Shown here one piece after another: positions 21,522 to 30,494 of a DNA stretch of 34,910 nt. The notes under the pieces are model-generated. The model made no database searches. It saw nothing but the letters and a program-made list of their open reading frames with translations, and had not been told where the DNA came from. The stretch is from JBOHTO01 sp050733695. GTDB taxonomy: Bacteria; Gemmatimonadota; Gemmatimonadetes; Gemmatimonadales; Gemmatimonadaceae. Made by a program: the position numbers and the translations under genes. Positions within the stretch are counted from its first letter, which is position 1. Each line of letters starts with the position of its first letter. Location: NCBI GenBank assembly GCA_050733695.1, contig JBOHTO010000016.1:1-34910 (forward strand), written 5' to 3'.

Positions 21522-24076
21522 CAATCGCCGCCTTCGGTGCCGGAACCGCGCTCTCGGCCCGCCATGACGCGGCGGCTGGAATCAGGGCGGGCGGCGCCGG
21601 GGTCGCGCACGCCCATGCTCTCGAGCTCCCGCCCATCGCCGCCCGCGCCGCCAGCTTCCTCCCCGGCAGACACACCGCGGTCGGCCGTCCGCACGCGAGA
21701 CGATCCGCTCTCGTCATCGTAGCGAACCTCTATCACGCGATCGAGGCCCTCCCGGACCGACTCGATGTGCGTGATCAGTATCACCTGCTCGAAACGATCC
21801 TGCAGGCGCCGCAGCAACTCGATGACATTTCGCCGGCGCGATTCATCGAGCGAGCCGAACACCTCGTCGAGAATGAGAAGCGAAAAGGCCTGACCGGCGC
21901 GCTCCGCGATCATCTGCGAGATCGCCAGCCGGAGGACGAGATTGGCGAGGTCCTCCTCTCCGCCCGAGATCACCGGCTTTGGAACCCCTTCTTCGAGCAC
22001 GAGGATCCTGTATTCATCATCGAGCTCGAACTCCGAGTAGCGGGCATCCGTCAGCTCGGTGAGGAAGGCGCTGGCCAGTTCGGAAATCTCCGGGCGCAGA
22101 GCCTGATTCAGGTCCGTCCGGATGTCCGTGAAAGCGCGATCGAGCTCCTCATGCAGTCGCCTGTCGCGCATCAGGGCGGCGAGCCTCGCCTCGACCTGCT
22201 CCAGCTCGCGCTGCGACTTCTCCGCCGACTCACGCGCAGCACGCGCGCTGGCCTCTTCGCCCTGCGCGGCGACGACCGCAACTTCGGCCGAGCGGATGTC
22301 GGCCTGGGAACGCTCGTGGTCTGCACGGATCGCCGCGTACTCCGATTCGGAGAAGTCGATCGACGCTCGCGCAGCGGCCAGCTCCTCCAGACGTGACCGA
22401 TTCCGGGTGGCCTGCAACAGTGCCTGCTCCCTGTCGTGTGCGAGTTGCGGCTCGCGATCGATCTGCGCACCGAGCCGTCCCGCGCGAGCGTCCAGGGGAG
22501 TGAGACGTTCAATTGCGTGGCGCAACTCATCGTGGCGCGCGCGATCATAACCGCCCGGAATGGCCGTCACGTCCGCGCGCACGGAGCCGATACGCTGTTC
22601 CTTGGAGGCGATGTCGCGAGCGAGCTGGGCACGTTCCTGCACCGCGAGCTGCACCTTCGCGAGCCTGCGCTCCAGTGTCCCCACGTCGCCGAAGAGCGTG
22701 CGCCGACGCTCGTCGAGCGCGCGCACATCGGCCGGCATCTCCTCGAGCTGTTCGAGACGCGACTTGTAGTAATTACCGTCCACGCGCACCGTCTCCACCT
22801 GTCCGTCGAGCAGATCGAGCACCGAGCGGAACTGGTCGCCCAGCGGTCGTGCGCACGTCGGGCAGATGCCTTCCTCTCCGGCCGCGACTATGCGTTCACG
22901 CTGCTCGCGAAGCTCGGCATACTGCACCCTCAACGCCTGCCGCCTGGTCTCCGCCTCCTGGCGGTCGCGCACCCATTCTGTGCGGCGTGCCTCCAGCGCG
23001 CCCTCCGCCTCTTCCAGCTCGCGGCGCCGCTGTTCCAGGGCTTCGGTGACTTCCTCCTCGAGCTGCGGGGCCGTATCGATTCTCGTGCGACGATCGGCGA
23101 GCCGCGAGAGTTCCTCGTCGAGCGAGCGGATGGAGTCGACCAACGCCTGCCGCCGCCCTTCCTCGCGCAGCAATTCCTCCATCTTCTGGAATTCGCCCAT
23201 GATGCTGTCCAGCGGCGCGAGTTCCTCGGCGAGGCGCTCGAGCTCGGCCCGGGCATGCGCGGTGCCGGCCAGTTCGCGGTCGAGGCGGTCGAGCTCGCGC
23301 TCGGCGGACGCCGCTTCGCTCTCCGCGACGCGCAGTTCCGAGAGGATTTCCTGAAGCCGCTCGCGCCCTGCCTGCGCGCTCGCCCAGCGCGGCACTATCG
23401 CGGCGTGCACCTTCTCGATCTCCGCGCGCCGGCTTCCTGCCCCGCCAAGGCGTTCCACGGCCACCGCCAGCCGCTGACCGGCCTCGGAGAGCATGTGCGT
23501 CACCGACTCGCGATCAGGCATCCCGGAGCGCAGCCCGGATATCTCCGCCGTGATGAGCCGGCGCCGGTCGCGCACCCTCTCCTGTGCGCCCCGGAGCTTC
23601 TCGTAACCAAGCACACGTGAGAGAAAGCGCCCTCGGTCGACCGGCCCCATGGCCGCCATGACGCTCAGCTCCTTCTGCCCCGTGAAGTACGTGTTGAAGA
23701 ACTCTTCCCGGCTCATCCCGAGGCGCCGTCGCAGCAGTTCCGTGACTCCCATGATCGAGTTCGCTATCGGCTCGTCGGCACCGTCGAGATAGAGTTCAGC
23801 GCTCGTCAGCGATCGACGCACCTGATACCGGTGACCCGCCAGGTCAAAATCCAGCTCGACGAGTACCGCTGCTCGGGGGTCTGCCCGGTTGAAGCGAATC
23901 GACTCGCGCTTTCCACGAGCGGCGGAATTGCCATAGAGCGCCCAGGCAATCGCCTCGAGGATCGTGGACTTGCCCGAACCGTTGGGGCCGATGACGCCCG
24001 TGAGACCGAGGTCGAACTCGATACGGGTGTCGGCGTGCTGGCGGAAGTTGACGAGCTCGAGCCGGTTCAGCCGCAC
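21521..24076 (-). CDS. sbcC: SbcC/Rad50-type SMC ATPase
   Basis: The protein has 851 residues, nearer archaeal Rad50 (about 880) than E. coli SbcC (about 1050). Walker A GPNGSGKST is at residues 30-38, followed by long coiled coils. The zinc hook CPTC is at about 405-408 (GICPTCARPL). The ABC signature is in VISGGEEDLANLVLRLA, and Walker B LLILDEVFGSLDE at about 733-745 precedes the ITHIE switch. With Mre11/SbcD it forms a nuclease complex that tethers and trims DNA ends. The last ~60 residues are Gly/Glu/Arg-rich and probably disordered, which is unusual. The GTG start shares its G with the sbcD TAG. Confidence 0.96.
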   Translation of the reverse strand: MRLNRLELVNFRQHADTRIEFDLGLTGVIGPNGSGKSTILEAIAWALYGNSAARGKRESIRFNRADPRAAVLVELDFDLAGHRYQVRRSLTSAELYLDGADEPIANSIMGVTELLRRRLGMSREEFFNTYFTGQKELSVMAAMGPVDRGRFLSRVLGYEKLRGAQERVRDRRRLITAEISGLRSGMPDRESVTHMLSEAGQRLAVAVERLGGAGSRRAEIEKVHAAIVPRWASAQAGRERLQEILSELRVAESEAASAERELDRLDRELAGTAHARAELERLAEELAPLDSIMGEFQKMEELLREEGRRQALVDSIRSLDEELSRLADRRTRIDTAPQLEEEVTEALEQRRRELEEAEGALEARRTEWVRDRQEAETRRQALRVQYAELREQRERIVAAGEEGICPTCARPLGDQFRSVLDLLDGQVETVRVDGNYYKSRLEQLEEMPADVRALDERRRTLFGDVGTLERRLAKVQLAVQERAQLARDIASKEQRIGSVRADVTAIPGGYDRARHDELRHAIERLTPLDARAGRLGAQIDREPQLAHDREQALLQATRNRSRLEELAAARASIDFSESEYAAIRADHERSQADIRSAEVAVVAAQGEEASARAARESAEKSQRELEQVEARLAALMRDRRLHEELDRAFTDIRTDLNQALRPEISELASAFLTELTDARYSEFELDDEYRILVLEEGVPKPVISGGEEDLANLVLRLAISQMIAERAGQAFSLLILDEVFGSLDESRRRNVIELLRRLQDRFEQVILITHIESVREGLDRVIEVRYDDESGSSRVRTADRGVSAGEEAGGAGGDGRELESMGVRDPGAARPDSSRRVMAGRERGSGTEGGD

Positions 24077-25281
24077 TACGAAATCTCCGGCGTCATGCTC
24101 GCGACGTTCTCCTCTGCATCGGCCGCGTCGAGATAACTCAACCCGAGGTCGATGAGCGCCTCACGATCGATGTCGTTCTCGATCACGCGGCTCGCGAGAC
24201 TGTCGCGTACGACATCGGTGATGCTCGGCCTCCGGCCGGGGACACCCTGTCCGTGCGCGCGGAGAAGATCCGGACGGCGCGTGTCCAGATGGAAATGCAG
24301 TGCCATGCGCCTGATCTCGCGCAGTGCCCTGTGGTCCAGACCCCGTGCAATATGGCGCGGGACGTCGCGCACGACGAGGCGAACGATGTTGTCCTCCAGT
24401 CCTTCGAGTCCGCTCCCGCCGCCCGGCGTTGCACACGCGTCGCTGATCGCCGCATCGAGCTCGGCCGACGTCATCCCCCTCGCAGAAAACGCCGGAAGAT
24501 CGATCAGCCGGCGCGCTCCCGGGAGGTGATGGAAGGTGTGCGCTCCGGATGCCAGGTCGTGCTCGACGAAACCCTTGCCGGGAATCCCGGCGCCGCGTTC
24601 CTCCTCGAGCTCGCGCCAGGGATCGGCGCTCGCATATTCGATCGACCCGGAGTAGAACGCATTGGGCGCGATCTCGCGGTGCACGTGGTAGTGGCCCAGC
24701 GCCACATAGCTCCACCGCGCCGGGCCCAGTTCCTCCCGCGATATCTCGAGCGCAGCGCGGTCGGCCATCCCTGCGTGGCGCGGCAGAACGCCCCCCACCT
24801 CGCCGTGCAGGAGCAGGAGGTTGTATCGCGCCGCAGGATCAGGCACTAGCAGCGGTCGCCGTCCCATTGTATCCGGTACCGCGAGTATCGCCAGCCCGAG
24901 CTCGGGAAAGGCGAGACGTCGTGGCTCGCGATCGACGACATGGACGCCGAGCGGGGCGAAAAGGCGGAGGATGCAGCCAGTTTCCGCGACCCGTGGGGTG
25001 TCATGATTGCCTGCGATCATCACGACGATGCTATCCGCAAGCTCGCGCGTGAGGCGCGACAGCTCGTTGAAGGCGTGAAGGATCGCGGGATTCGTGGGGC
25101 GAACATTGTGGAACACATCGCCACCGATGACGATGACTTCGGGCCGAAGGTCGATGATGCGATCGATCGCGAGACGGAAGGCGCGCGCCACGTCGACTTC
25201 CCGCTGGTTCATCCCGGCTTCGGTAAGCCGCTGGAACTGGCGAAAGCCGAGATGCAGGTCGGATATGTGGACGATGCGCAT
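24076..25281 (-). CDS. sbcD: SbcD/Mre11-type nuclease
   Basis: This 401-residue metallophosphoesterase has the motif order of Mre11: HISDLHLG (5-12), GGDVFHN (about 49-55), GNHDTPR, LLLHGEVGGV and ALGHYHVH. All five metal-ligand motifs are present. A capping/C-terminal domain of about 150 residues follows. It would supply the Mn-dependent exo- and endonuclease activity of the complex with Rad50. The ATG at 25281 starts the canonical MRIVHISDLH. The upstream in-frame start at 25326 adds 15 unrelated residues. It overlaps sbcC by one base and lies 96 bp after the preceding gene. Confidence 0.96.
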   Translation of the reverse strand: MRIVHISDLHLGFRQFQRLTEAGMNQREVDVARAFRLAIDRIIDLRPEVIVIGGDVFHNVRPTNPAILHAFNELSRLTRELADSIVVMIAGNHDTPRVAETGCILRLFAPLGVHVVDREPRRLAFPELGLAILAVPDTMGRRPLLVPDPAARYNLLLLHGEVGGVLPRHAGMADRAALEISREELGPARWSYVALGHYHVHREIAPNAFYSGSIEYASADPWRELEEERGAGIPGKGFVEHDLASGAHTFHHLPGARRLIDLPAFSARGMTSAELDAAISDACATPGGGSGLEGLEDNIVRLVVRDVPRHIARGLDHRALREIRRMALHFHLDTRRPDLLRAHGQGVPGRRPSITDVVRDSLASRVIENDIDREALIDLGLSYLDAADAEENVASMTPEIS

Positions 25282-25377
25282 TGCGACGTGATGCTGCGTG
25301 ATCGGGACCGCGCCGGAGCAGCGCAAGTCGCTGTGCCGCCGTGATCTGTCTTCGATTGTCTAAAGCTGAAAGCTACG

Positions 25378-26235
25378 TCAGCGCTTGTCCATGGTGCGCA
25401 TGCGCTGCGTCATTCGCATCTCGAAGAGCATCGGCGCACCGCCGCTCGTCTCCGGCGGTACGAGCCTCGACTGCACGGTCATGTGTGTCTGCGAGAAGGT
25501 CAGCCATCCGCGGCGGCGATCGACGATCATGTCGCCCGTGATGACACCCCGCATGGACAGCCGGAACTCGTCGGGCGCGCGCGTCAGCGTGTCGGACCGC
25601 GCCACATCACCGCGCATCGAGATGTACGCCAGCCGGCCACCCTGCGAGAGCGAATCGAGGCGAAACGTCGCGCGCAGGGTGCTGATGCCGGCACCGCCAA
25701 CCGAGGCGCCGCCCGGCTGCCCGGCGAGCGGCACCTCCATCGCGCGCTGCCACGTCCCGCCAACAGGGACGGGTTCGGCCGGGAGAGTTGCCGGCATTCG
25801 CTCGATGAACGGACCGGCACGGATTCCCCCGCCACCCGTCTCGGACAGGGTGCGGGCCGACCCGTCGGGCGCGACGCGCAGCCGGACACGCTTGCCCTGC
25901 AGCATCTCGCGCGCCTGCGCGCCGAGCGATGCGGAGTCGCTCGCCGTCGTTGTCATGGTCACGGAGTCGGTGATCGAGAGCACGGTCGTCGCACCGGTGT
26001 CGCTGGAAAGCACGATCGTGCGCGCGAGCACGCGCATCGTCGTCACCACCGCCATTGTGGTGTCGCGATCCTCGCCCTCGGCGCTCCCGGCGAGCTCGAC
26101 GCGCTGCTCGAGCACCGTGTGAAGAGTGTCCCCCGCCCTCGGACGGATCCGCAGCGTGATCTCCTGCGCAGACCCGATCGCGAACGGCAGGAGCGTCAGG
26201 ACTCCGAGCATCGTGGTCGTGCTACGAGACCGCAC
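25378..26235 (-). CDS. Exported protein of unknown function inside the repair run
   Basis: The protein has 285 residues. The GTG start follows GAGGAA by seven bases. The N-terminus (TTTMLGVLTLLPFAIGSAQ) is a signal peptide ending near AQ, so it should be exported. The mature part is beta-strand rich with Arg/Thr alternation (LRIRPRAGDTLHTVLEQRVEL, then TTVLSITDSVTMTTTAS). It ends with RGWLTFSQTHMTVQSRL and MTQRMRTM. The pattern resembles DUF6263-type secreted proteins, without certainty. It starts 8 bp after the herA stop, so it is co-transcribed with herA. A periplasmic protein between HerA and Mre11 has no obvious mechanistic reason. Confidence 0.78.
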   Translation of the reverse strand: MRSRSTTTMLGVLTLLPFAIGSAQEITLRIRPRAGDTLHTVLEQRVELAGSAEGEDRDTTMAVVTTMRVLARTIVLSSDTGATTVLSITDSVTMTTTASDSASLGAQAREMLQGKRVRLRVAPDGSARTLSETGGGGIRAGPFIERMPATLPAEPVPVGGTWQRAMEVPLAGQPGGASVGGAGISTLRATFRLDSLSQGGRLAYISMRGDVARSDTLTRAPDEFRLSMRGVITGDMIVDRRRGWLTFSQTHMTVQSRLVPPETSGGAPMLFEMRMTQRMRTMDKR

Positions 26236-26243
26236 CGGATTCC

Positions 26244-28259
26244 TCAGATGCCGTATGGATCGTCGCCCGGTGCTGATCGGACGGGCGTGACCGGCGCGCG
26301 CTCCGGCCGCTCCGCGCGAATGATCGGCCGGAGTTGAGCCAGAAAGAACTCCCGCACGCGCGGCGGCCGTCGCTGAACCGTGACGTTTCTCGCCTGCAGC
26401 ACATCCTCCGGCGAATACGGAGCAGTTGCATCCTGCACCCAGCCGAGCGTGATGCCGGGATCCAGCGCCCGGAGCGACCGCAGGACCGCTGTTTCCAGCG
26501 ACATGTCGGCTGCCTGCGGGAAGCGCTCGGCGCCGTCGCGTCCGGACAGGATCGCCGGGCGCGGGAAGCGCAGGAATATCGGCTGCGTGAAGTGGGGGTG
26601 GCGCACCATCAGTTGCCCCTTGTCCAGCGTTGCCAGCTTTGTTCGCGTGGCCGGACTGAGAATGGAGTAGCCCGGCGTCGCCAGCTCGTCGGGGTCCATG
26701 CGGCCGTACAGTGCCGTGCCGGAGTTGCCGACCACCCGGCGGTGCACCTGCGACCGGAACTGCTGCGCGCTGAAAAGGACGAGGCCGAGGTAGCGCCCGC
26801 GCTCCGCGATGTCCAGCAGCATCTTCCGGACGTACGTATCCTGACCATCGGCGGGAGCATATCGGTTCAACTCGTCAACGAAGACCACGACGTGGTTCAC
26901 GCCGAGGTCACGCCGCTCGAGGTGCTCGCGAAGCTTGGACACGATGCGCGCAAAGATGAGATCCTGCGCGTCCTCCTCCAGCGATGCGACGTCCACAACG
27001 TACACCATCCGGTCCGCAAAGCTCCCGAACGGAAGGTCGCTCACATGTCCGTCATCGGTGACCAGGCCGGCGCAGCGGGTGGAGATGTTCGAGAGTCTGT
27101 TGCGGACCTTGCGGATCGTCGCCACGTGGTGCGTGCGCCAGTACTCGCCGGATTGTCCACGCTGCTGCTCCATACCGCGCAACACGTCACGGAACCAGCG
27201 CTCGAGATCAGCGAACGAGCTCACAGCATGTCGCTCGCTGAGCACGGGCGGGTCCGCGAATTCCCTGTCGAGAACACGCTCCTTGATGAAATCGATGAGT
27301 GCATCCGCCTTGGCATCCACGTCGTCGCGGTTGAGCAGCACCTCGGCGAACTGTAGCACCTCGCGCAACCCCCACGTGAGCGGCTGGACGTTGTGCAGCA
27401 GCGCGTCGTTGGACCTGAGCGTGTTGAGGGAGAAACCGTCAGCCTTGAACGGAGCGAAGTACCGGACGTTGGGGAACGGCCCCGGCTCTACGTTCATCTG
27501 CGCATACAGCTCGCGATCCCTGTCGGTGATCTCCCCAGGCTGATCGAGAAAGCACAGGTCCGGCCCTTTCACGTTGAAGCAGACGGCTGCGACCGATCCC
27601 TTCTGTTCCGGAAAGTGCGTGAAGAGGGATGAAAGCAGCCATTCGACCGCGCTCGTCTTGGTCGCGAGGCCGGACATGCCGGTGATATTGACATGCGCTG
27701 CCTCGGGGCCTACGAGAAAGTCGGCGTCGAGATAGATCGGCGCATCGGTTCCGCCAGCGCGGTAGACGCCGACCGGAATTCCCGTACTGGCCCCCGCTGC
27801 GAGATAGCCATCCATCCGGAGTGCGACGGCAACATCATCCGGCGTCGCGAGCGCCACACTACCCATTGGAACCGGCTGGAGCGGCTCATCGGGCACCTGT
27901 CTGAGGACGGCCGCCGTGTACAACCGTATCTCGGCGCGCTCGGTCGCCGCGAACGATGCGGACGACGGCTGGCCGTCGTGGCCCATGACGTCGTGCAGCG
28001 GTGACTGCAGATCCGTATAGCTGAAGCCCTCGACGACGATCCCGTAGATCTGCGGTATCCGTCCCTCCACCGGACGCTCACCGTCCACCCGGACGATCGT
28101 GCCGATCCCGACCGGAGAATCGAGCGCCGTCCAGAAATGGAACTCGTGCGGCGTGTTGGGTCGCCGCTCGGTGGCGACGACGCGTCCAAGGGATTCCGGC
28201 ATCTCACCTGGTATGACGTGCATGGAGTGCGTGAACACGGGTGAACGTTCTCCCCGCAC
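26244..28259 (-). CDS. HerA-like hexameric ATPase / translocase
   Basis: The protein has 671 residues. An N-terminal HAS-type barrel region (about 18-150) has IGTIVRVDGERPVEGRIPQI. An ATPase core of the HerA/FtsK class follows. The P-loop is unusual: ITGMSGLATKTS (about 192-203) has Thr where canonical Walker A has Gly before Lys201. Walker B HVVVFVDELNRYAP has Asp462 and Glu463, and a later Arg-rich segment RSQVHRRVVGNSG could supply the arginine finger. In archaea HerA drives strand separation and works with NurA to resect ends opened by Mre11-Rad50. The GTG at 28259 directly follows the NurA TGA. An ATG at 28223 is an alternative. Confidence 0.9.
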   Translation of the reverse strand: MRGERSPVFTHSMHVIPGEMPESLGRVVATERRPNTPHEFHFWTALDSPVGIGTIVRVDGERPVEGRIPQIYGIVVEGFSYTDLQSPLHDVMGHDGQPSSASFAATERAEIRLYTAAVLRQVPDEPLQPVPMGSVALATPDDVAVALRMDGYLAAGASTGIPVGVYRAGGTDAPIYLDADFLVGPEAAHVNITGMSGLATKTSAVEWLLSSLFTHFPEQKGSVAAVCFNVKGPDLCFLDQPGEITDRDRELYAQMNVEPGPFPNVRYFAPFKADGFSLNTLRSNDALLHNVQPLTWGLREVLQFAEVLLNRDDVDAKADALIDFIKERVLDREFADPPVLSERHAVSSFADLERWFRDVLRGMEQQRGQSGEYWRTHHVATIRKVRNRLSNISTRCAGLVTDDGHVSDLPFGSFADRMVYVVDVASLEEDAQDLIFARIVSKLREHLERRDLGVNHVVVFVDELNRYAPADGQDTYVRKMLLDIAERGRYLGLVLFSAQQFRSQVHRRVVGNSGTALYGRMDPDELATPGYSILSPATRTKLATLDKGQLMVRHPHFTQPIFLRFPRPAILSGRDGAERFPQAADMSLETAVLRSLRALDPGITLGWVQDATAPYSPEDVLQARNVTVQRRPPRVREFFLAQLRPIIRAERPERAPVTPVRSAPGDDPYGI

Positions 28260-29246
28260 TCAACATATCGCGTGGAGAAACTCCTCGCAGTCGTGAACGC
28301 CGTACACCAGCCGATCCCAGCGGGCATCCGGCAGCGCCAGCGGAGTCACCTCGGCCAGCAGCCAGCGCGACACCCGGTCGGCGCGCTCCCCGAGCTCCCG
28401 AGCGTTGCCGGCCTCGGCGACCTCGACGCGGACAAGCCCCCACAGCGGATCGTGGCCGGCATGATCCCGGAGCCGCAGATACCAGCTCGCCACCGGCGTG
28501 CGGCGGGCGAAGCTGACCCGGAAAACGGTGGATCGCTCGCCGACCGTGAGGCCCAGCACGGCGCGCAGCGCAGGCCCTTCCGCGTACAGAGTCCGATGGC
28601 TCTTGACGACCCCCACGCTGTCGTGATCGCGCGCTACGCGCTCGCTTCCGGCTATACCGCCGTCGATGAGGAGGGGCCCGTGGCACCAGGCCTCCGCCAG
28701 CGATTGCTCGGCCCGCTCCCGGTCGCGCTGGACGGCGTGGACCGCGCGTTCCAGCAACTCGATGGGATGGTCCGACGGCACAGCTTCGCCGTCCAGCACG
28801 TCCGCGGCACAGCTATCCACGAGCGGGATATGCGTGCGAGCGTCCTCGGCGAAGCCGGCCGGAAGCCGCGCAAACGGTAGGTACAGGCGGCGTTCGACGA
28901 GGTGTCGCCAGGTGGACAGCCGGCGGTCACGCCGAACCCGAACGACTGCGCCCACCGTTCCGTGGACGAAGGGGATGCCGCCCAGGTAGTGCAGCACCCG
29001 GCTCCGCTGGACACCGTCGAGAAAGGCGGCGAAGCCGGTCTCAGGCTCGCCCGGTATCCGATGAGGACGAAGAATCGTCCCCTCAATGGGTTCGGCCACG
29101 GACGTTCGTGGCATTTCCACTCGCGCCGCCGGCCGATCCATCGGTGTGGCGCCGCCACCGACTGGCCGGGCGTCCGGCAGTCGGTCTCTCATGAATCGCA
29201 GAACGTCGTTCACACTTCCGCCCTGATCGGCAGATGCCTGCGTCAC
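28260..29246 (-). CDS. NurA-domain nuclease
   Basis: The protein has 328 residues. The NurA core (about 70-325) shows GFAAFLDGVQ (Asp77, first metal Asp), LPLVDSCAAD, GPLLIDGGIAG (Asp195) and a final VHDCEEFLHAI. These follow the RNase-H-like acidic pattern of archaeal NurA 5'-3' exonucleases. It is directly coupled to the HerA-like gene (stop and GTG adjacent), as in archaeal nurA-herA pairs. The GTG at 29246 has GAGG about ten bases upstream, and a GTG at residue 12 is an alternative. The first ~50 residues are poorly conserved. I assign NurA from these motifs and the HerA partnership together. Confidence 0.85.
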   Translation of the reverse strand: MTQASADQGGSVNDVLRFMRDRLPDARPVGGGATPMDRPAARVEMPRTSVAEPIEGTILRPHRIPGEPETGFAAFLDGVQRSRVLHYLGGIPFVHGTVGAVVRVRRDRRLSTWRHLVERRLYLPFARLPAGFAEDARTHIPLVDSCAADVLDGEAVPSDHPIELLERAVHAVQRDRERAEQSLAEAWCHGPLLIDGGIAGSERVARDHDSVGVVKSHRTLYAEGPALRAVLGLTVGERSTVFRVSFARRTPVASWYLRLRDHAGHDPLWGLVRVEVAEAGNARELGERADRVSRWLLAEVTPLALPDARWDRLVYGVHDCEEFLHAIC

Positions 29247-29300
29247 GGAACGGCTGCCTCACGCGTCAGCATTCGAGCTCCCTGCCGGCCTGCCGGCTAT

Positions 29301-29329
29301 TGCTGTACGATTCAATTCCCTGTCGATCA
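29301..29329 (-). promoter_or_regulatory. Weak candidate promoter of the nurA run
   Basis: On the minus strand TTGATC (29329-29324), 17 bases, TACAGC (29306-29301), about 55 bases before the nurA GTG. The -10 box is poor (3 of 6). It lies in the 196-bp spacer divergent from the lipoprotein gene, where a promoter must exist. Confidence 0.22.
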
Positions 29330-29442
29330 ACCCCGTCGACGTGAGTCACTGCCTGCTTCCAAACTCCTGCGAGCATTACGGAGCACGCCGGCTCGCCACC
29401 GTGACTGCCCGTGCGCCCCACCCCGCGCGCGCCGGTTGGCCG

Positions 29443-30441
29443 ATGCTGCGCCGTTCGCACGCGCTCGTGCGCCTGGCACGCATCGCGGTCATCCTATTCG
29501 TCGTCGCCGGTTGCGACAAGGCGAGGGAACTGGCCGGAGGCAGCAGCGGAGCGCCGGCGGCGGAGCCGCCGCTTTCTGATCGCCTCGACCTCAGCGCGAA
29601 ACCCGAGATCGTGTTCCAGTTGTTCGGCGAGCGCGATGAACCCAGGATGATGCCGCTGGCCGCTCTCGTCGACGGCGTTCTGAAGCCCATCGTGCTCGCG
29701 TCGAACGGATGGCGTCAGCTGGACGCGTTGTACCTGCGGCCCGGCGCGACCTACACGCTCTATCGCAGCGGTCGGGCGATCGGAACGGTCGCCGTGGAGC
29801 GCGGGATGTGGGAAGATCGAATGGAGCAGTTGTACACCCTGCCGAACTGCTTGCTGATGACGCCGATGGCATCGGTCAACATGGACGCGAGCGGCGAGCT
29901 CGGCTACGTGGTGGAGTTCATCGCCACCGCAGCCGGTCATGGCCGGTCCGCCGCTGACAAGGGTTCCCGCACGAACATGGACGCCGGCGAGGCCGAGCGC
30001 ATCGCGCGTTCCGTGGGAAGCGCAGCCGCGACCGGCGCGGGGCTGGCTGGCGCTGCGATCAACGCGCTCGAGCTTGCCTCGACGTCCATAGCGGCCGGAG
30101 CGACTTCGTCGCAGACGGTCGTCGCGAGCTTCACTGACCCGAGAGCGAGCGAGCGCGCGGCGGCGGGGGAGGAGACTACCCATCTCTTCGTGATCGCCGA
30201 CAGGGGCGCTGGCGGCGTCTACGAGCCCACCTTCGTGCACAAGGTGAGCGGCGATGCCGCGGACGCCGAGCAGCGCCGCTACATCGACCACCTCGATCTG
30301 ACGCGCGACGGCACGGACGAGATCATTCTCGAGGTCTCGCAATACGATCGCAATCCGATGATCTCGATCCTCGGCTTCGCGAACGGCAAGTGGAGTGAGA
30401 TATTCCGGTCGCGCGAGAGCTGGTGCCTGGATAGAGGGTAG
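29443..30441 (+). CDS. Lipoprotein of unknown function
   Basis: The protein has 332 residues. MLRRSHALVRLARIAVILFV followed by VAGC is a clear lipoprotein signal (lipobox VAGC), and this sets the start at 29443. Mature regions include a strand-rich segment (PEIVFQLFGERDEPRMMPLAALVDG, then YLRPGATYTLYRSGRAIGTV) and an Ala/Gly-rich middle (GSAAATGAGLAGAAINALEL). The C-terminal FG-GAP/VCBS-like stretch DHLDLTRDGTDEIILEVSQY ends in GFANGKWSEIFRS. An envelope role is likely. No specific function is assigned. It diverges from the NurA gene across 196 bp. Confidence 0.78.
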   Translation: MLRRSHALVRLARIAVILFVVAGCDKARELAGGSSGAPAAEPPLSDRLDLSAKPEIVFQLFGERDEPRMMPLAALVDGVLKPIVLASNGWRQLDALYLRPGATYTLYRSGRAIGTVAVERGMWEDRMEQLYTLPNCLLMTPMASVNMDASGELGYVVEFIATAAGHGRSAADKGSRTNMDAGEAERIARSVGSAAATGAGLAGAAINALELASTSIAAGATSSQTVVASFTDPRASERAAAGEETTHLFVIADRGAGGVYEPTFVHKVSGDAADAEQRRYIDHLDLTRDGTDEIILEVSQYDRNPMISILGFANGKWSEIFRSRESWCLDRG

Positions 30442-30449
30442 GAGCAAAG

Positions 30450-30483
30450 CGGCCACACGGCATGGCCGGTGTGCAGCGACTGC
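30450..30483. terminator. Hairpins between convergent genes
   Basis: CGGCCA-cacggca-TGGCCG (30450-30468) and GCAG-cga-CTGC (about 30473-30483) lie between the lipoprotein stop at 30441 and the convergent methyltransferase stop at 30495. No clear T-run follows on either strand. Confidence 0.4.
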
Positions 30484-30494
30484 ACAACTTGGCC

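Noticed and set aside
22436..23620. 394-codon open frame on the plus strand
   Set aside because: Antisense to the coiled-coil region of sbcC; high GC makes such long shadow frames common.
25330..25375. Terminator between the exported protein gene and sbcD (AGCT-ttc-AGCT)
   Set aside because: The stem is only 4 bp and has no real T-run; not strong enough to annotate.
26244..29246. NurA-HerA as an anti-phage defence system
   Set aside because: HerA-based defence pairs exist (for example with SIR2 or DUF4297), but here the partners are Mre11/Rad50 and NurA with no toxin-like effector or mobile genes nearby. Repair is the simpler reading.
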